NCBI RefSeq assembly: GCF_025642785.1
Contig: NZ_JANZKU010000011.1
Span: 1-64,000 of the forward strand
DNA length: 64,000 nucleotides
Direction of reading: 5' to 3'
From: Pseudomonas sp. RIT-PI-AD
GTDB lineage: Bacteria; Pseudomonadota; Gammaproteobacteria; Pseudomonadales; Pseudomonadaceae
The translations under genes and the position numbers were made by a program. Positions 27,814 to 37,863 of this stretch are shown here, in pieces. Under the pieces are notes generated by a model, which worked only from the letters and a program-made list of their open reading frames with translations, made no database searches and was not told the DNA's origin. The stretch's first letter is position 1. The number at the start of each line of letters is the position of its first letter.

Positions 27814-29085
27814 ATGGAACATCCCGACCATCCGAATACCGCCGGACCCGCGAAGAAGGGTCCGGGCGGCGCGCTGTTGCGCGGCCTGGCCCGCCTGGGT
27901 CTGGTCACCCAGATCCTCATCGGGCTGGTCGCGGGCATCGCCCTGGCGACCTTCGCGCCGGGGGCGGCGGCGAGCGTCGGCTTTCTCGGCGAGGTGTTCG
28001 TCGCGGCCTTGAAGGCGGTGGCACCGGTGCTGGTCCTGGTGCTGGTGATGGCGTCCATCGCCGGTCATCGGCAGGGCGAGCAGACCCACATCCGCCCGAT
28101 CCTGATGCTGTACCTCATCGGCACCTTCAGCGCGGCGCTGGTGGCGGTGGTCGCCAGCACGCTGTTCCCCTCGCGCCTGGTGCTGGCCACCGAGGGCGCG
28201 GCGCCGACCCCGCCGGGCGGCATCGCCGAGGTGCTCAAGAGCCTGGCGCTGAGCCTGGTGGACAGCCCGGTCAATGCGCTGCTGCACGGCAACTACATCG
28301 GCCTGCTGGCCTGGGCGGTGGTCCTCGGCCTGGGTTTCCGCCAGGCGGCGCCGAGCAGCCGGCAGATGATCGCGGACCTGTCGGCGGCGCTCACCGGCCT
28401 GGTGAAGCGGGTGATCGGCCTGGCGCCCCTCGGCATCTTCGGCCTGGTGGCCGGCACCCTGGCGGAGTTCGGCCCGCGGGTGCTGCTGGATTACCTGCAC
28501 CTGCTGGCGGTGCTGCTGGGCTGCATGGCGTTCGTCGCCCTGGTGATGAACCCGTTCATCGTCTGGTGGCAGATCCGCCGCAATCCCTACCCGCTGACCC
28601 TCACCTGCCTGCGGGAAAGCGGCATCACCGCGTTCTTCACCCGCAGCTCGGCGGCGAACATCCCGGTGAACCTGCAACTGTGCGAGCGCCTGAAGCTGCA
28701 CGAGGAAACCTACTCGGTGGCGATTCCCCTGGGGGCGACGATCAACATGGCCGGCGCGGCGATCACCATCACCGTGCTGACCCTGGCCGCCGTGCATACC
28801 CTGGGCATCCAGGTGGACCTGCCGAGCAGCCTGCTGCTGAGCGTGGTGGCGTCGATCTGCGCCTGCGGCGCCTCGGGCGTGGCCGGCGGTTCGCTGCTGC
28901 TGATCCCGCTGGCCTGCGCGCTGTTCGGCATCCCCAATGCGGTGGCGATGCAGGTGGTCGGCGTCGGCTTCATCATCGGTATCCTGCAGGACTCGGCGGA
29001 AACCGCGCTGAACTCCTCCACCGACATCCTGTTCACCGCCGCCGCCTGCGAAGCCCAGGGCGACCTGCCAGACCCGGTGGTGTGA
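27814..29085 (+). CDS. sstT: Serine/threonine:sodium symporter
   Basis: A 423-residue inner-membrane transporter of the dicarboxylate/amino acid:cation symporter family. Sodium-coupled serine and threonine uptake is known for SstT. Characteristic segments are [32 protein letters not shown] (the NMDG-like helix) and the hairpin serine stretch [16 protein letters not shown], then [27 protein letters not shown] precedes the ATG; the frame is open upstream but not protein-like. Confidence 0.95.
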   Translation: MEHPDHPNTAGPAKKGPGGALLRGLARLGLVTQILIGLVAGIALATFAPGAAASVGFLGEVFVAALKAVAPVLVLVLVMASIAGHRQGEQTHIRPILMLYLIGTFSAALVAVVASTLFPSRLVLATEGAAPTPPGGIAEVLKSLALSLVDSPVNALLHGNYIGLLAWAVVLGLGFRQAAPSSRQMIADLSAALTGLVKRVIGLAPLGIFGLVAGTLAEFGPRVLLDYLHLLAVLLGCMAFVALVMNPFIVWWQIRRNPYPLTLTCLRESGITAFFTRSSAANIPVNLQLCERLKLHEETYSVAIPLGATINMAGAAITITVLTLAAVHTLGIQVDLPSSLLLSVVASICACGASGVAGGSLLLIPLACALFGIPNAVAMQVVGVGFIIGILQDSAETALNSSTDILFTAAACEAQGDLPDPVV

Positions 29086-29130
29086 GCCGCCCGCGCGTGC
29101 ACGCCCGGCGCCAGCGGGGCGCCGCCGGGC

Positions 29131-29472
29131 TCAATCGTCGCGGGTCAGCACTTCCAGCAGTTCGATCTCGAAGATCAGATTGGAGTGGGGCTCGATCAGC
29201 GCGCCCATCCGCCGCTCGCCGTAGGCGAGGTGGGCCGGGACGAAGAGTTTGCGCAGGCCGCCGACCCTCATGCCCATCAGCCCTTGGTCCCATCCCTTGA
29301 TCACCCGGCCGGTGCCGATCACGCACTGGAAGGGTTTGCCGCGATCGTAGGAGGCGTCGAAGACCCTGCCGTCCTCGAGGAAGCCGCGGTACTGGGTGGT
29401 GATCAGCGCGCCCTTGACCGCCTCCTTGCCGTCGCCAAGCCGGATGTCTTCTATCTGCAATGCGTCGCCCAT
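29131..29472 (-). CDS. FKBP-type peptidyl-prolyl cis-trans isomerase
   Basis: A 113-residue single FKBP domain, catalysing proline isomerisation. The signature includes GCVIGTGRVIKGWDQGLMGM-type sequence (VIKGWDQGL), LFVPAHLAYGER and NLIFEIELLEV. No signal peptide, so cytosolic. Chosen start MGDALQIED fits family length and follows AGGCAGCCC. It converges with sstT and diverges from the helicase gene. Confidence 0.93.
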   Translation of the reverse strand: MGDALQIEDIRLGDGKEAVKGALITTQYRGFLEDGRVFDASYDRGKPFQCVIGTGRVIKGWDQGLMGMRVGGLRKLFVPAHLAYGERRMGALIEPHSNLIFEIELLEVLTRDD

Positions 29473-29653
29473 GGGCTGCCTCCTGGTGGTCGGTTGCGGG
29501 GCGGCAAGGGTCTCAGCCGCCCGGCGGGCTGGCAAGCCTCGACCCGCTCCTTCGCGGTCCGGCAAGGCCACCGGCGAGCGCGCGCTTTTGCCCTGCCCGC
29601 GAAAGAACACTCATACTATGAAGGACTTACATCTGCCGGGTAGAAACCGCCCC

Positions 29654-31603
29654 ATGCTGCCTGCCTTGAAGGCCTATACCCGACGCCTGTCCGAGACCCT
29701 GGCGCGCTGTTTCCCGCGGACCACCGCCTACCTGCGCGAGGAGCATCCCCTGGCCGCGCCGCTGGAGCCGCCCGGTCCCGCCCCGCGCAAGGCCTCCGGC
29801 CCGGCCGGGCCCAGCGCCTCCGGCAAGCCCAAACCCCCGGCCAAGCCGCGCAAGCCGGCGGTGCAGGGCCTGTACGGACCGGCGCCGCTGGTGATCGAGG
29901 ACGCCCAGGTCGAGGCCATGCGCCAGCGGGTCGCCGAGGCGGCCGCCGCCGGCCTCGTCAGTCCGCCCTCGGACGAGCAGTGGGCGATGATCCTTGGCCG
30001 CAGCGCGGCGACGCGGATCTTCGCCGGCGCCGGCTCGGGCAAGTCCACCACCCTGCTGTTGCGGGTGGTGTTCATGCTCTGCCATATGGGCATCGCGGCC
30101 GAGCGCCTCACGGTGATTTCCTTCACCAACGCCTCCTGCGCCGAGTTGCGCGAGCAGTTGCTCGCGCTGCTGGCGTTCTGGCGCTACCCCTTCGACGAGG
30201 GCCGGGCCCGCCACTGCGTGCGCACCTTCCATTCGGCCATGGCGACCCTGGCCCGGGAAGCGCTGGGCGACCCGCGCTGGTTCGAGCAACTGGACGAACC
30301 CCGCGCCTCGGCGACGGAGCCGGACAACCCGCTGGCCGCCGCGCGCCTGCGCCCGGCCCAGCAGCGCCTGCTGGCCCAGGTCTACCAGGCGTGCTACGCC
30401 GTGGACGGCGGGTTCCGCGAGCGGGTGCACCGTCTGCTCGAGCTGCCGGCCCCCGTCGAGGTCAGCGGCAGGGCCACGCCCAAGGCGCCGCTGGAGGGCT
30501 TCAAGCTGAGCGGGGAGTTCGCCGCGGTGCCGCTGTTCGAAGCCTTCCAGGCCCAGGCGGGTTTCATGGAAAGCATCGGCCTGCGCGTCGATGAAGTGGA
30601 ACCCACCCGCCTCGCCTGCCCGCCGCGGGAGCGGCTGTTCGTCGAGGCGCTGCAACCCTTCTGGCGGGCCTTCGAGGCGCGCCTGCGCGAAGACGGGCTG
30701 ATGACCTTCAACGGCGCCTTCCGCCAGCTCACCGAACGGCTCGGCGACCCGGACGCGACGGTGGCGACCCCGGCCCTCACGCCCTTCACCCACCTGTTGA
30801 TCGACGAATTCCAGGACATTTCCCCGCAGATCCTCCTCTGGCTCCAGGCGCTGCACCGCCGCCTCGCCCGCCAGGGCCAGGCGGTCAGCCTGATGGCCAT
30901 CGGCGACGACTGGCAGTCGATCTACGGGTGGCGCGGCAGCTCGCCGGAACTGTTCATGGACTTCGACAAGCACTTCCCTGGCAAGGGCAAGGGCGCCGCG
31001 AAGAAGAGCGCGGTGCTGACCCTGGAAACCAACTACCGCTCCATCGACGCGGTGATCCGCGACGGCGAGGCGGTGCTGGAGGACGTGGCCTTCAAGCAGG
31101 CCAAGGCCAGCCGGGCGTTCAAGAGCGCGCAACCCGGCGACCACGGGGTGCGGGTGATCGGCGGCTTCGACCTGAACAGCGGCCTGCCGGACCTGATCGC
31201 CGAGATCGAGCGGCAGTGCGCCCACGTCGCCGGCCGCGCCAAGGCCGACCGCACGGCGGTGCTGCTGTTGAGCCGGCGCAACGGGCCGCTGAAGACGATC
31301 AAGGCGCAACTGGAGCGCAAGCTTCCGGTGAAGGCCTACAGCATCCACCGCGCCAAGGGCTTGCAGGCCGAGGTGGCGATCGTCCTCGACGACTGCCTGC
31401 CGCCGGAGCCGCACCCGCTGCGCAATGCGCTCTACGCCCGCTCGGGTTTCTTCCGCAGCGATTACGACCGCGCGATGCAGGACGAAAGCCTGCGCCTGGC
31501 TTACGTGGCCATCACCCGCGGGGTCAGCCGGGTGCTCTGGTACACACGCAAGGTCCAGGGCGCGACCCAGGTGCTGGCGGCGGCCGGGCGGGCGGCGGGT
31601 TGA
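29654..31603 (+). CDS. UvrD/Rep-like superfamily 1 DNA helicase
   Basis: A 649-residue helicase. An N-terminal proline/alanine/lysine-rich linker (about residues 35-80) precedes a UvrD-like core: Walker A AGAGSGKST (about 122-130), motif Ia ISFTNASCAELRE, motif II LLIDEFQDIS, motif III GDDWQSIYGWRG, motif IV LETNYRS, motif V SIHRAKGLQAEV and motif VI YVAITRGVSRVLW. A more upstream ATG at 29618 is also possible; neither has a strong ribosome site. It is shorter than UvrD (about 720) with reduced 2B insertions. The role in repair or replication restart is inferred. Confidence 0.88.
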   Translation: MLPALKAYTRRLSETLARCFPRTTAYLREEHPLAAPLEPPGPAPRKASGPAGPSASGKPKPPAKPRKPAVQGLYGPAPLVIEDAQVEAMRQRVAEAAAAGLVSPPSDEQWAMILGRSAATRIFAGAGSGKSTTLLLRVVFMLCHMGIAAERLTVISFTNASCAELREQLLALLAFWRYPFDEGRARHCVRTFHSAMATLAREALGDPRWFEQLDEPRASATEPDNPLAAARLRPAQQRLLAQVYQACYAVDGGFRERVHRLLELPAPVEVSGRATPKAPLEGFKLSGEFAAVPLFEAFQAQAGFMESIGLRVDEVEPTRLACPPRERLFVEALQPFWRAFEARLREDGLMTFNGAFRQLTERLGDPDATVATPALTPFTHLLIDEFQDISPQILLWLQALHRRLARQGQAVSLMAIGDDWQSIYGWRGSSPELFMDFDKHFPGKGKGAAKKSAVLTLETNYRSIDAVIRDGEAVLEDVAFKQAKASRAFKSAQPGDHGVRVIGGFDLNSGLPDLIAEIERQCAHVAGRAKADRTAVLLLSRRNGPLKTIKAQLERKLPVKAYSIHRAKGLQAEVAIVLDDCLPPEPHPLRNALYARSGFFRSDYDRAMQDESLRLAYVAITRGVSRVLWYTRKVQGATQVLAAAGRAAG

Positions 31604-31781
31604 GGGCGTCGACCCGGAGGCGTCGGCTCCACGCACGGCACGCGGGATGGGCGAGCCCTCGGCCTCACGCCTCGGCAACCGGGCGGTGGACCGCTCCCCG
31701 ACCGCGCGGGTGAATCCGGCGGCCCTGCGGATCGTCGCGTCCCGGGGCCGGCGGCGTGCGCGCCGAGGAACGTGGCGGGCC

Positions 31782-32747
31782 TCAAGGCGGCGCGCCGTCC
31801 GCGAGGCCGGCATCGCGCGCGAACACCAGGGCCTTGAGGCCGCTGTCCGGGTCGACGTCGGCGAATTCCGGCGGGTTTTCCAGGCGCTCCCGGAAAACCA
31901 GGCAGGGCGCCTCGGCGGCCATGCCGTCGATGAGGAAGCCGGGGCCGGTGTCCGGGTCGTTGACGCAGGCCAGCACCCGCCCCTCGGCGGTGAGCAGCTC
32001 CGGCAGGCGCCGGAGGATCTTTTGATAGTCCTGGGTCAGCGCGAAGCTGCCTTTCTGGAAGGACGGCGGGTCGATGATGACCAGGTCGTAGGGGCCGAAC
32101 TTGCGCACCTTGCTCCAGGACTTGAACAGCTCGTGGCCGAGGAAGCTCACCTTGCCCAAGTCGTGGCCGTTCAGCCGGTGGTTGTCGCGCCCACGGTTCA
32201 GCGCGGCCTTGGCCATGTCCAGGTTGACCACCTGCTCGGCGCCGCCGGCCACAGCGGCGACGGAAAAGCCGCAGGTGTAAGCGAACAGGTTCAGCACCCG
32301 CGCGCCCCGCGCGTGCTCGCGCACCCAGCGGCGGCCGTAACGCATGTCGAGGAACAGCCCGCTGTTGCGGTTGCGCCCCAAGTCCAGCTTGAAGCGCAGG
32401 CCGTCCTCGCTGATCAGCCACTCCTCGGGCACTTCGCCACGGATGGCCTGCATGGCGCTGTCCGGCCGGTAACGGTGCTGCACCAGCAGGCTGTGGGCGC
32501 CGCTCTGCCGCCAGGCCGGCGAGTCGCCGAGGGACGCGAGCATCCGCGTCAGGGCCTCCAGGGCGGCGGGATCGGGCTCGCGGAACAGCGAGATCAGCAG
32601 CACGCCTTGCAGCCAGTCGCAGGTCAGGTGTTCCAGCCCCGGCCAGCGCCGGCCGCGCCCGTGGAACAGGCGGCGGGTTTCCTCCGGCGGCGGGCTCAGG
32701 GCGTCGAGGAGAAGCGGATGCAGGGTGTCGAGGGCGTCTGGCGTCAT
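31782..32747 (-). CDS. Class I SAM-dependent methyltransferase (RlmK/RlmI-like)
   Basis: A 321-residue protein. The C-terminal Rossmann domain has NLFAYTCGFSVAA (motif I) and VIIDPPSFQKG (motif IV, DPPSF as in RNA-modifying N2-guanine/m5C enzymes). The preceding KLDLGRNRNSGLFLDMR is typical of the RlmI/RlmK group. No PUA or THUMP domain is evident at the N-terminus. The RNA target is not known. The start at MTPDAL is chosen over an upstream start in less likely sequence. Confidence 0.88.
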   Translation of the reverse strand: MTPDALDTLHPLLLDALSPPPEETRRLFHGRGRRWPGLEHLTCDWLQGVLLISLFREPDPAALEALTRMLASLGDSPAWRQSGAHSLLVQHRYRPDSAMQAIRGEVPEEWLISEDGLRFKLDLGRNRNSGLFLDMRYGRRWVREHARGARVLNLFAYTCGFSVAAVAGGAEQVVNLDMAKAALNRGRDNHRLNGHDLGKVSFLGHELFKSWSKVRKFGPYDLVIIDPPSFQKGSFALTQDYQKILRRLPELLTAEGRVLACVNDPDTGPGFLIDGMAAEAPCLVFRERLENPPEFADVDPDSGLKALVFARDAGLADGAPP

Positions 32748-32904
32748 GGAAAAAATCGTCGTGGCCAAAGGATGCGACGGCCCCGGCACGGGGCGGCGGC
32801 CGTTCGCGCCGGGAGGTTAACGGAGCGGCCGCCGATGCGCGCGGGTTTTATACTGGCGGGCGTCGTCCTTTCCCTTCCCGGAGACACCCCATGGAGCGAA
32901 CCCC

Positions 32905-33363
32905 ATGCGCATCGGCCTGATCGCCGACACCCATGGCCTGCTGCGCCCGAGCGCCCTGGAGGCTCTGCGCGGCAGCGACCATATCCTCCACGCCGGCGAC
33001 ATCGGCGGGCCGCGGATCCTCGAAGCCCTGCGCGAGCTGGCGCCGCTGAGCGTGGTGCGCGGCAACAACGACCGCGACGCCTGGGCCGACGCGATCCCGG
33101 AGCGGCTGCGCCTCGACTGGGAAGGCGTCGCGCTCTACGCCCTGCACGACCTCAAGGCGCTCGACCTGGACCCGCGCGCCGCCGGCATCGGCGTGGTGAT
33201 CAGCGGGCATTCGCACAAGCCCCGGCTCGACTGGCGCGACGGCGTGCTCTACCTCAACCCCGGCAGCGCCGGGCCGCGGCGATTCAGCCTGCCGATCGGC
33301 GTGGCCCGGCTGACCCTGGAACGCGGCCAGGCCCACGCCGAACTGATCGAGCTGCCCGGCTAG
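32905..33363 (+). CDS. YfcE-type metallophosphoesterase
   Basis: A 152-residue calcineurin-like phosphodiesterase. Metal ligands are visible as IADTHG (Asp8, His10), AGDIG, GNNDR and the GHSHKP pair. The size and order match YfcE/MJ0936-like enzymes. Single gene, ending in an intrinsic terminator. Physiological substrate unknown. Confidence 0.92.
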   Translation: MRIGLIADTHGLLRPSALEALRGSDHILHAGDIGGPRILEALRELAPLSVVRGNNDRDAWADAIPERLRLDWEGVALYALHDLKALDLDPRAAGIGVVISGHSHKPRLDWRDGVLYLNPGSAGPRRFSLPIGVARLTLERGQAHAELIELPG

Positions 33364-33404
33364 CGGCGGAACCTCCCGCGCCCGGGCGCCTCGAACACCC
33401 ACTC

Positions 33405-33429
33405 CCGCGCTCCGGCGCGGCCGTTTTTT
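33405..33429 (+). terminator. Terminator between phosphoesterase gene and gloA
   Basis: Stem CCGCGC (33405-33410), loop TCCG, GCGCGG (33415-33420), then CCG and six T's. Located 18 bases before the gloA start. Confidence 0.7.
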
Positions 33430-33446
33430 CCCACGGAGACTTCGCC

Positions 33447-33974
33447 ATGACCCTGAACGAACTCAATGCCCTGCCCGGCGTGACCGCCGAGCCCGAGGCC
33501 GCCACCCACGAGTACGTCTACAACCACACCATGATCCGGGTGAAGAACCTGGAGCACGCGCTGGATTTCTACACCCGCGTGCTGGGCTTCACCCTGCTGG
33601 AGAAGAAAGACTTCCCGGATGCCCGGTTCAGCCTCTACTTCCTCGCGCTGATCGCCGACAAGTCGCAGATCCCCAGCGACCCGGTGGCACGCCACCAGTG
33701 GCGTAAATCGATGCCCGGCATCCTCGAACTGACTCATAACCACGGCACCGAGCACGATCCGGACTTCGCTTACCACAGTGGCAACAGCGAGCCGCGGGGG
33801 TTCGGCCACCTGTGCGTGGCGGTGCCGGACATCCGTGCCGCCTGCGCGCGCTTCGAGGCACTCGGCGTGCCCTTCCAGAAGCGCCTGAGCGACGGCAGCA
33901 TGAAGGACATCGCGTTCATCCGCGACCCGGACGGCTACTGGGTGGAGATCATCCAGTTCACCCCGGTGGTCTGA
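33447..33974 (+). CDS. gloA: Lactoylglutathione lyase (glyoxalase I)
   Basis: A 175-residue enzyme converting the hemithioacetal of methylglyoxal and glutathione to S-lactoylglutathione. Metal ligands are His27 (YNHTMIRVK), Glu in GILELTHN, His in GFGHLCVAV and Glu in GYWVEII. The length is of the longer, zinc-type GloA (as PAO1 GloA3) rather than the 130-residue nickel type. A CACGGAGA ribosome site precedes the ATG. Confidence 0.95.
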   Translation: MTLNELNALPGVTAEPEAATHEYVYNHTMIRVKNLEHALDFYTRVLGFTLLEKKDFPDARFSLYFLALIADKSQIPSDPVARHQWRKSMPGILELTHNHGTEHDPDFAYHSGNSEPRGFGHLCVAVPDIRAACARFEALGVPFQKRLSDGSMKDIAFIRDPDGYWVEIIQFTPVV

Positions 33975-34012
33975 GGCGGTTGCCGAGCGCGCACGGATGG
34001 CGGGAAGCCGGC

Positions 34013-34534
34013 TCAGCGGGGATCGCTGTCCAGCTTCAACTCCACCATCAGGTCGTCGGCCAGGGTTTCCAGGCGCGCCTGCAGGGCGTCCAGGGCCAGG
34101 CCGGCGGGCACCGCCAGCAACGCCTGGGCATGGAACAGCGGTTCGCCGCTCATGGGCGCGGGCAGCACCTCGGTGTGCAGGCGCTCCAGGTTGACGCCCT
34201 GCTCGGCCAGCAGCCGGGTGATGTCGCGGACGATGCCCGGCCGGTCGTTCCCCACCAAGTCGAGCTGGATCGACTTACCGTCCAGGGCCGGCTCGCTGCC
34301 GCCGCCCGCCACCATCACGCGGATGCCCTGGGCTGCTAGGTCCTGCAAGCTCTTCACCAGGGCGTCGTAGCCCTCGCCGGGCACCGCGACCCGCAAGATG
34401 CCGGCGAACTGCCCGGCCATCCGCGACATGCGGCTGTCCAGCCAGTTGCCGCCCTGGGCGGCGATGCACTGGGCGATGCGCTCCACCAGCCCCGGCTGGT
34501 CGGCGGCGATGACGGTGAGTACCAGATGATCCAT
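34013..34534 (-). CDS. GcvR-like ACT-domain regulator
   Basis: A 173-residue protein made of two ACT domains (about residues 1-80 and 90-170): LTVIAADQPGLVERIAQ and DLVGNDRPGIVRDITR are the paired signature. This is the layout of GcvR, the repressor partner of the glycine cleavage activator GcvA. No DNA-binding domain is present. The start at MDHLVL follows AGGAGACGCC. It converges with gloA. Confidence 0.88.
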   Translation of the reverse strand: MDHLVLTVIAADQPGLVERIAQCIAAQGGNWLDSRMSRMAGQFAGILRVAVPGEGYDALVKSLQDLAAQGIRVMVAGGGSEPALDGKSIQLDLVGNDRPGIVRDITRLLAEQGVNLERLHTEVLPAPMSGEPLFHAQALLAVPAGLALDALQARLETLADDLMVELKLDSDPR

Positions 34535-34621
34535 GGGCGTCTCCTGATGCGTCGGCTCGGATGATGAGCCCCCGAACCTGCACCGGTTGGCGGTGATCGT
34601 CAACGGTCGCGAACGTCGCCG

Positions 34622-35125
34622 CTAGGCGTCGCGGCCGGGCGAGGCCAGGGCGCGTACCTTGCCCGGCGCGCAGGCGCCGCCGCTGAGGCTCAGCCAATAG
34701 GTGTGGAACGCCTCGTCGCGCACGTAGCCCAGGCGTTCGTAGAGCGCCTGGCCGATGCGGTTGGTGCGTGCCGTCTCCAGTTGGATGCCGCAGGCGCCGC
34801 TGGCGGCGGCGAAGGCCCGGGCGGCGTTCATCAGCGCGGCGCCGACGCCGTGGCGCCGCGCGGCCTTGCTGACGAACAGGTCGCTGAGCAGCCAGGCCGG
34901 CTCCAGCAGCAGGGACGCCTGGTAGGGGTAGAGGTGCACGAAGCCGATCGCGGCGCCGCCGCTGCCACGGGCGATCAGCAGGTGGGAATCGCCGCGGGTC
35001 AGGCGTTCCTCGAGAAAGGCGCGGATGCTCGCCGGCGGTTGGGCGACTTCGTAGAACTCCAGGTAAGCGGCGAACAGGCGGACCAGGTCGTCCAGGTCGC
35101 GAAGGGTGGCGGCGGTCGGGGTCAT
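34622..35125 (-). CDS. GNAT family N-acetyltransferase
   Basis: A 167-residue acetyltransferase. The acetyl-CoA binding motif is SKAARRHGVGAALMNAA (about residues 95-111), followed by QLETARTNRIGQALYERLGY. The substrate is not evident. It lies before glcB and divergent from it, as PA0483 beside glcB (PA0482) in PAO1. The start at MTPTAATLRD with GGAGCCTGCG upstream is preferred to a start 36 codons earlier. Confidence 0.88.
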   Translation of the reverse strand: MTPTAATLRDLDDLVRLFAAYLEFYEVAQPPASIRAFLEERLTRGDSHLLIARGSGGAAIGFVHLYPYQASLLLEPAWLLSDLFVSKAARRHGVGAALMNAARAFAAASGACGIQLETARTNRIGQALYERLGYVRDEAFHTYWLSLSGGACAPGKVRALASPGRDA

Positions 35126-35343
35126 CGCAGGCTCCAGCACGGATCGCTGGAGTATAGGCAGCGGGGTTTCCAGCGCCTGCGGCCGAAGGTCGCGCCACGC
35201 AGCCGGGCTCGCCGGCGGAAAACTTGTATACACTTCTAGAAAAAATATAAAACAATACTTAAATCATACGGGTCCATGCATCACGCGGCGTGACCGTCGG
35301 CCCCGTTCGGGTCGCAACGCGACGCGCCCCCGCTGATTTTTAC

Positions 35344-35364
35344 GAATACTTTCATGTAGTATTC
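35344..35364. promoter_or_regulatory. Inverted repeat GAATACT-N7-AGTATTC
   Basis: Perfect 7-bp arms separated by 7 bases, about 85 bp before glcB, overlapping the left half of the RccR-like site. A regulator-binding site is possible. Confidence 0.4.
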
Positions 35365-35380
35365 CGCGCCCCGGACTACA
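35355..35380. promoter_or_regulatory. Candidate RccR operator upstream of glcB
   Basis: TGTAGT (35355-35360), 14-base spacer, ACTACA (35375-35380): perfect inverted half-sites. RccR, an RpiR-family regulator in Pseudomonas, controls glyoxylate-shunt genes including glcB through paired TGTAGT/ACTACA half-sites with about this spacing. The exact published spacer should be compared. The site lies 69 bp before the start codon. Confidence 0.6.
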
Positions 35381-35448
35381 AAATTCGGTTTCCGGTCTTC
35401 GCGGCAGGTGAATCGAGCCGAAAAAAGCTGAGCAGAGTGAGGCAAGCA

Positions 35449-37626
35449 ATGACTGAACGCGTTCAAGTCGGTGGCCTTCAGGTCGCCAAAGTCCTGTTCG
35501 ACTTCGTGAACAACGAAGCCATCCCCGGCACCGGCATCGCCGCCGAGGCGTTCTGGGAGGGCGCCGCGAAGGTCATCGCCGACCTCGCGCCGAAGAACGC
35601 CGCCCTGCTCGCCAAGCGCGACGACCTCCAGGCGCGCATCGACGCCTGGCACCGCGAGCGCGCCGGCCAGGCCCATGACGCGGCCGCCTACAAGGCCTTC
35701 CTCGAAGAGATCGGCTACCTGCTGCCGCAGCCCGAGGACTTCCACGCCACCACCCAGAACGTCGACGAAGAAATCGCCCACATGGCCGGCCCGCAGCTGG
35801 TGGTGCCGGTGATGAACGCGCGCTTCGCCCTGAACGCCGCGAACGCCCGCTGGGGCTCGCTGTACGATGCCCTCTACGGCACCGATGCGATCAGCGAGGA
35901 AGGCGGCGCCGAAAAGGGCAAGGGCTACAACAAGGTCCGCGGCGACAAGGTGATCGCCTTCGCCCGCGCCTTCCTCGACGAGGCCGCGCCCCTGGCCAAC
36001 GGCTCCCACGTCGACGCCAAGGCCTACGTGGTCTACGGCGACAAGCTGGTGGTGAACCTGCGCGACGGCAGCGAGACCGGCCTCGCCGACGCCGCCCAGT
36101 TCCTCGGCTTCCAAGGCGATGCCTCGGCGCCGAAGGCGGTGCTGCTCAAGCACAACGGCCTGCACTTCGAAATCCAGATCGACCCCGCCAGCCCCATCGG
36201 CAGCACCGACGCCGCGGGCGTCAAGGACGTGCTGATGGAGGCCGCGCTGACCACCATCATGGACTGCGAGGATTCGGTCGCCGCCGTGGACGCCGACGAC
36301 AAGGTGGTCATCTACCGCAACCTGCTCGGCCTGATGAAGGGCGACCTGGCGGAGAGCGTCACCAAGAACGGGGAGACCTTCACCCGCATGATGTACGCCG
36401 ACCGCAACTACACCGCGGCCAACGGCGGTACCCTCAGCCTGCACGGCCGCTCGCTGCTGTTCGTGCGCAACGTCGGTCACCTGATGACCAACGACGCGAT
36501 CCTCGACGCCAGCGGCCAGGAAGTGCCCGAGGGTATCCAGGACGGCCTGTTCACCGGCCTGATCGCCCTGCACAACCTCAACGGCAACACCAGCCGCCGC
36601 AACAGCCGCACCGGCAGCGTCTACATCGTCAAGCCGAAGATGCACGGCCCCGAGGAAGCGGCCTTCACCAACGAGCTGTTCGGCCGCATCGAGGACGTCC
36701 TCGGCCTGCCGCGCAACACGCTGAAAGTCGGCATCATGGACGAGGAGCGGCGCACCACGGTCAACCTCAAGGCCTGCATCAAGGCGGCCCGCGAGCGCGT
36801 GGTGTTCATCAACACCGGCTTCCTCGACCGCACCGGCGACGAAATCCACACCTCCATGGAAGCCGGCGCCGTGGTGCGCAAGGCGGCCATGAAGAGCGAG
36901 AAGTGGATCGGCGCCTACGAGAACAACAACGTCGACGTCGGCCTGGCCACCGGCCTGCAGGGCCGCGCGCAGATCGGCAAGGGCATGTGGGCGATGCCCG
37001 ACCTGATGGCGGCGATGCTCGAACAGAAGATCGCCCATCCGCTGTCGGGCGCCAACACCGCCTGGGTCCCCTCGCCGACCGCCGCCACCCTGCATGCCCT
37101 GCACTACCACAAGGTCGACGTGTTCGCCCGCCAGGCGGAGCTGATCAAGCGCACCCCGGCATCCCTGGACGACATCCTGACCCTGCCGCTGGCGCCGAAC
37201 ACCGATTGGAGCGCCGAGGAGATCCAGAACGAACTGGACAACAACGCCCAGAGCATCCTCGGCTACGTGGTGCGCTGGATCGACCAGGGCGTCGGCTGCT
37301 CCAAGGTGCCGGACATCCATGACGTCGGCCTGATGGAAGACCGTGCCACCCTGCGCATCTCCAGCCAGCTGCTGGCCAACTGGCTGCGCCACGGGGTGGT
37401 CGACAAGGAGCAGGTGCTGGCCAGCTTCAAGCGCATGGCCCCGGTGGTCGACCGGCAGAACGCCGGCGACGCGGCCTACCGCCCGCTGGCGCCGGACTTC
37501 GACGGCAACATCGCCTTCCAGGCGGCCCTCGAACTGGTGCTCGAAGGCACCCGCCAGCCCAACGGCTACACCGAGCCGGTGCTGCACCGCCGTCGCCGCG
37601 AGTTCAAGGCGACGTTCGCTCGCTGA
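35449..37626 (+). CDS. glcB: Malate synthase G
   Basis: Condenses glyoxylate with acetyl-CoA to malate. The 725-residue length is that of the G isoform. Signature segments include [14 protein letters not shown] (catalytic acids) and [20 protein letters not shown], with [17 protein letters not shown] and the catalytic Asp region [10 protein letters not shown]-like sequence. GTGAGGCA precedes the ATG. Carbon-source control by the upstream operator is inferred. A strong terminator follows. Confidence 0.97.
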   Translation: MTERVQVGGLQVAKVLFDFVNNEAIPGTGIAAEAFWEGAAKVIADLAPKNAALLAKRDDLQARIDAWHRERAGQAHDAAAYKAFLEEIGYLLPQPEDFHATTQNVDEEIAHMAGPQLVVPVMNARFALNAANARWGSLYDALYGTDAISEEGGAEKGKGYNKVRGDKVIAFARAFLDEAAPLANGSHVDAKAYVVYGDKLVVNLRDGSETGLADAAQFLGFQGDASAPKAVLLKHNGLHFEIQIDPASPIGSTDAAGVKDVLMEAALTTIMDCEDSVAAVDADDKVVIYRNLLGLMKGDLAESVTKNGETFTRMMYADRNYTAANGGTLSLHGRSLLFVRNVGHLMTNDAILDASGQEVPEGIQDGLFTGLIALHNLNGNTSRRNSRTGSVYIVKPKMHGPEEAAFTNELFGRIEDVLGLPRNTLKVGIMDEERRTTVNLKACIKAARERVVFINTGFLDRTGDEIHTSMEAGAVVRKAAMKSEKWIGAYENNNVDVGLATGLQGRAQIGKGMWAMPDLMAAMLEQKIAHPLSGANTAWVPSPTAATLHALHYHKVDVFARQAELIKRTPASLDDILTLPLAPNTDWSAEEIQNELDNNAQSILGYVVRWIDQGVGCSKVPDIHDVGLMEDRATLRISSQLLANWLRHGVVDKEQVLASFKRMAPVVDRQNAGDAAYRPLAPDFDGNIAFQAALELVLEGTRQPNGYTEPVLHRRRREFKATFAR

Positions 37627-37644
37627 GCGCCGCGCACGAAGAAG

Positions 37645-37668
37645 CCGCCCTCCGGGGCGGTTTTTTTT
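37645..37668 (+). terminator. glcB intrinsic terminator
   Basis: CCGCCC (37645-37650), loop TCCG, GGGCGG (37655-37660), followed by eight T's. Confidence 0.9.
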
Positions 37669-37863
37669 GCGTGGGCATCGGGATGGCGCCGAAGCCGGGC
37701 CGGCGAGAAGGCGAGCGGCGGGCGACGCCGGCACCCCGTTCGCCCCGGGCTGGGCACCGATGGCGCGCGGCCCCGTGATCGGCCGGCGACGGCTCGCGGG
37801 AGGCGAACGGCCTGGGGGAACCCGGGGTAACGCGCATAGCCGAAAAGACGGGACGGCGCGGCG

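Larger units (their letters stand above)
35126..35448. other. glcB regulatory region
   Basis: 323 bases. An AT-rich stretch at about 35235-35265 probably contains promoter elements, and two inverted repeats lie between 35344 and 35380. The frame in front of glcB is open but not protein-like. Confidence 0.6.
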
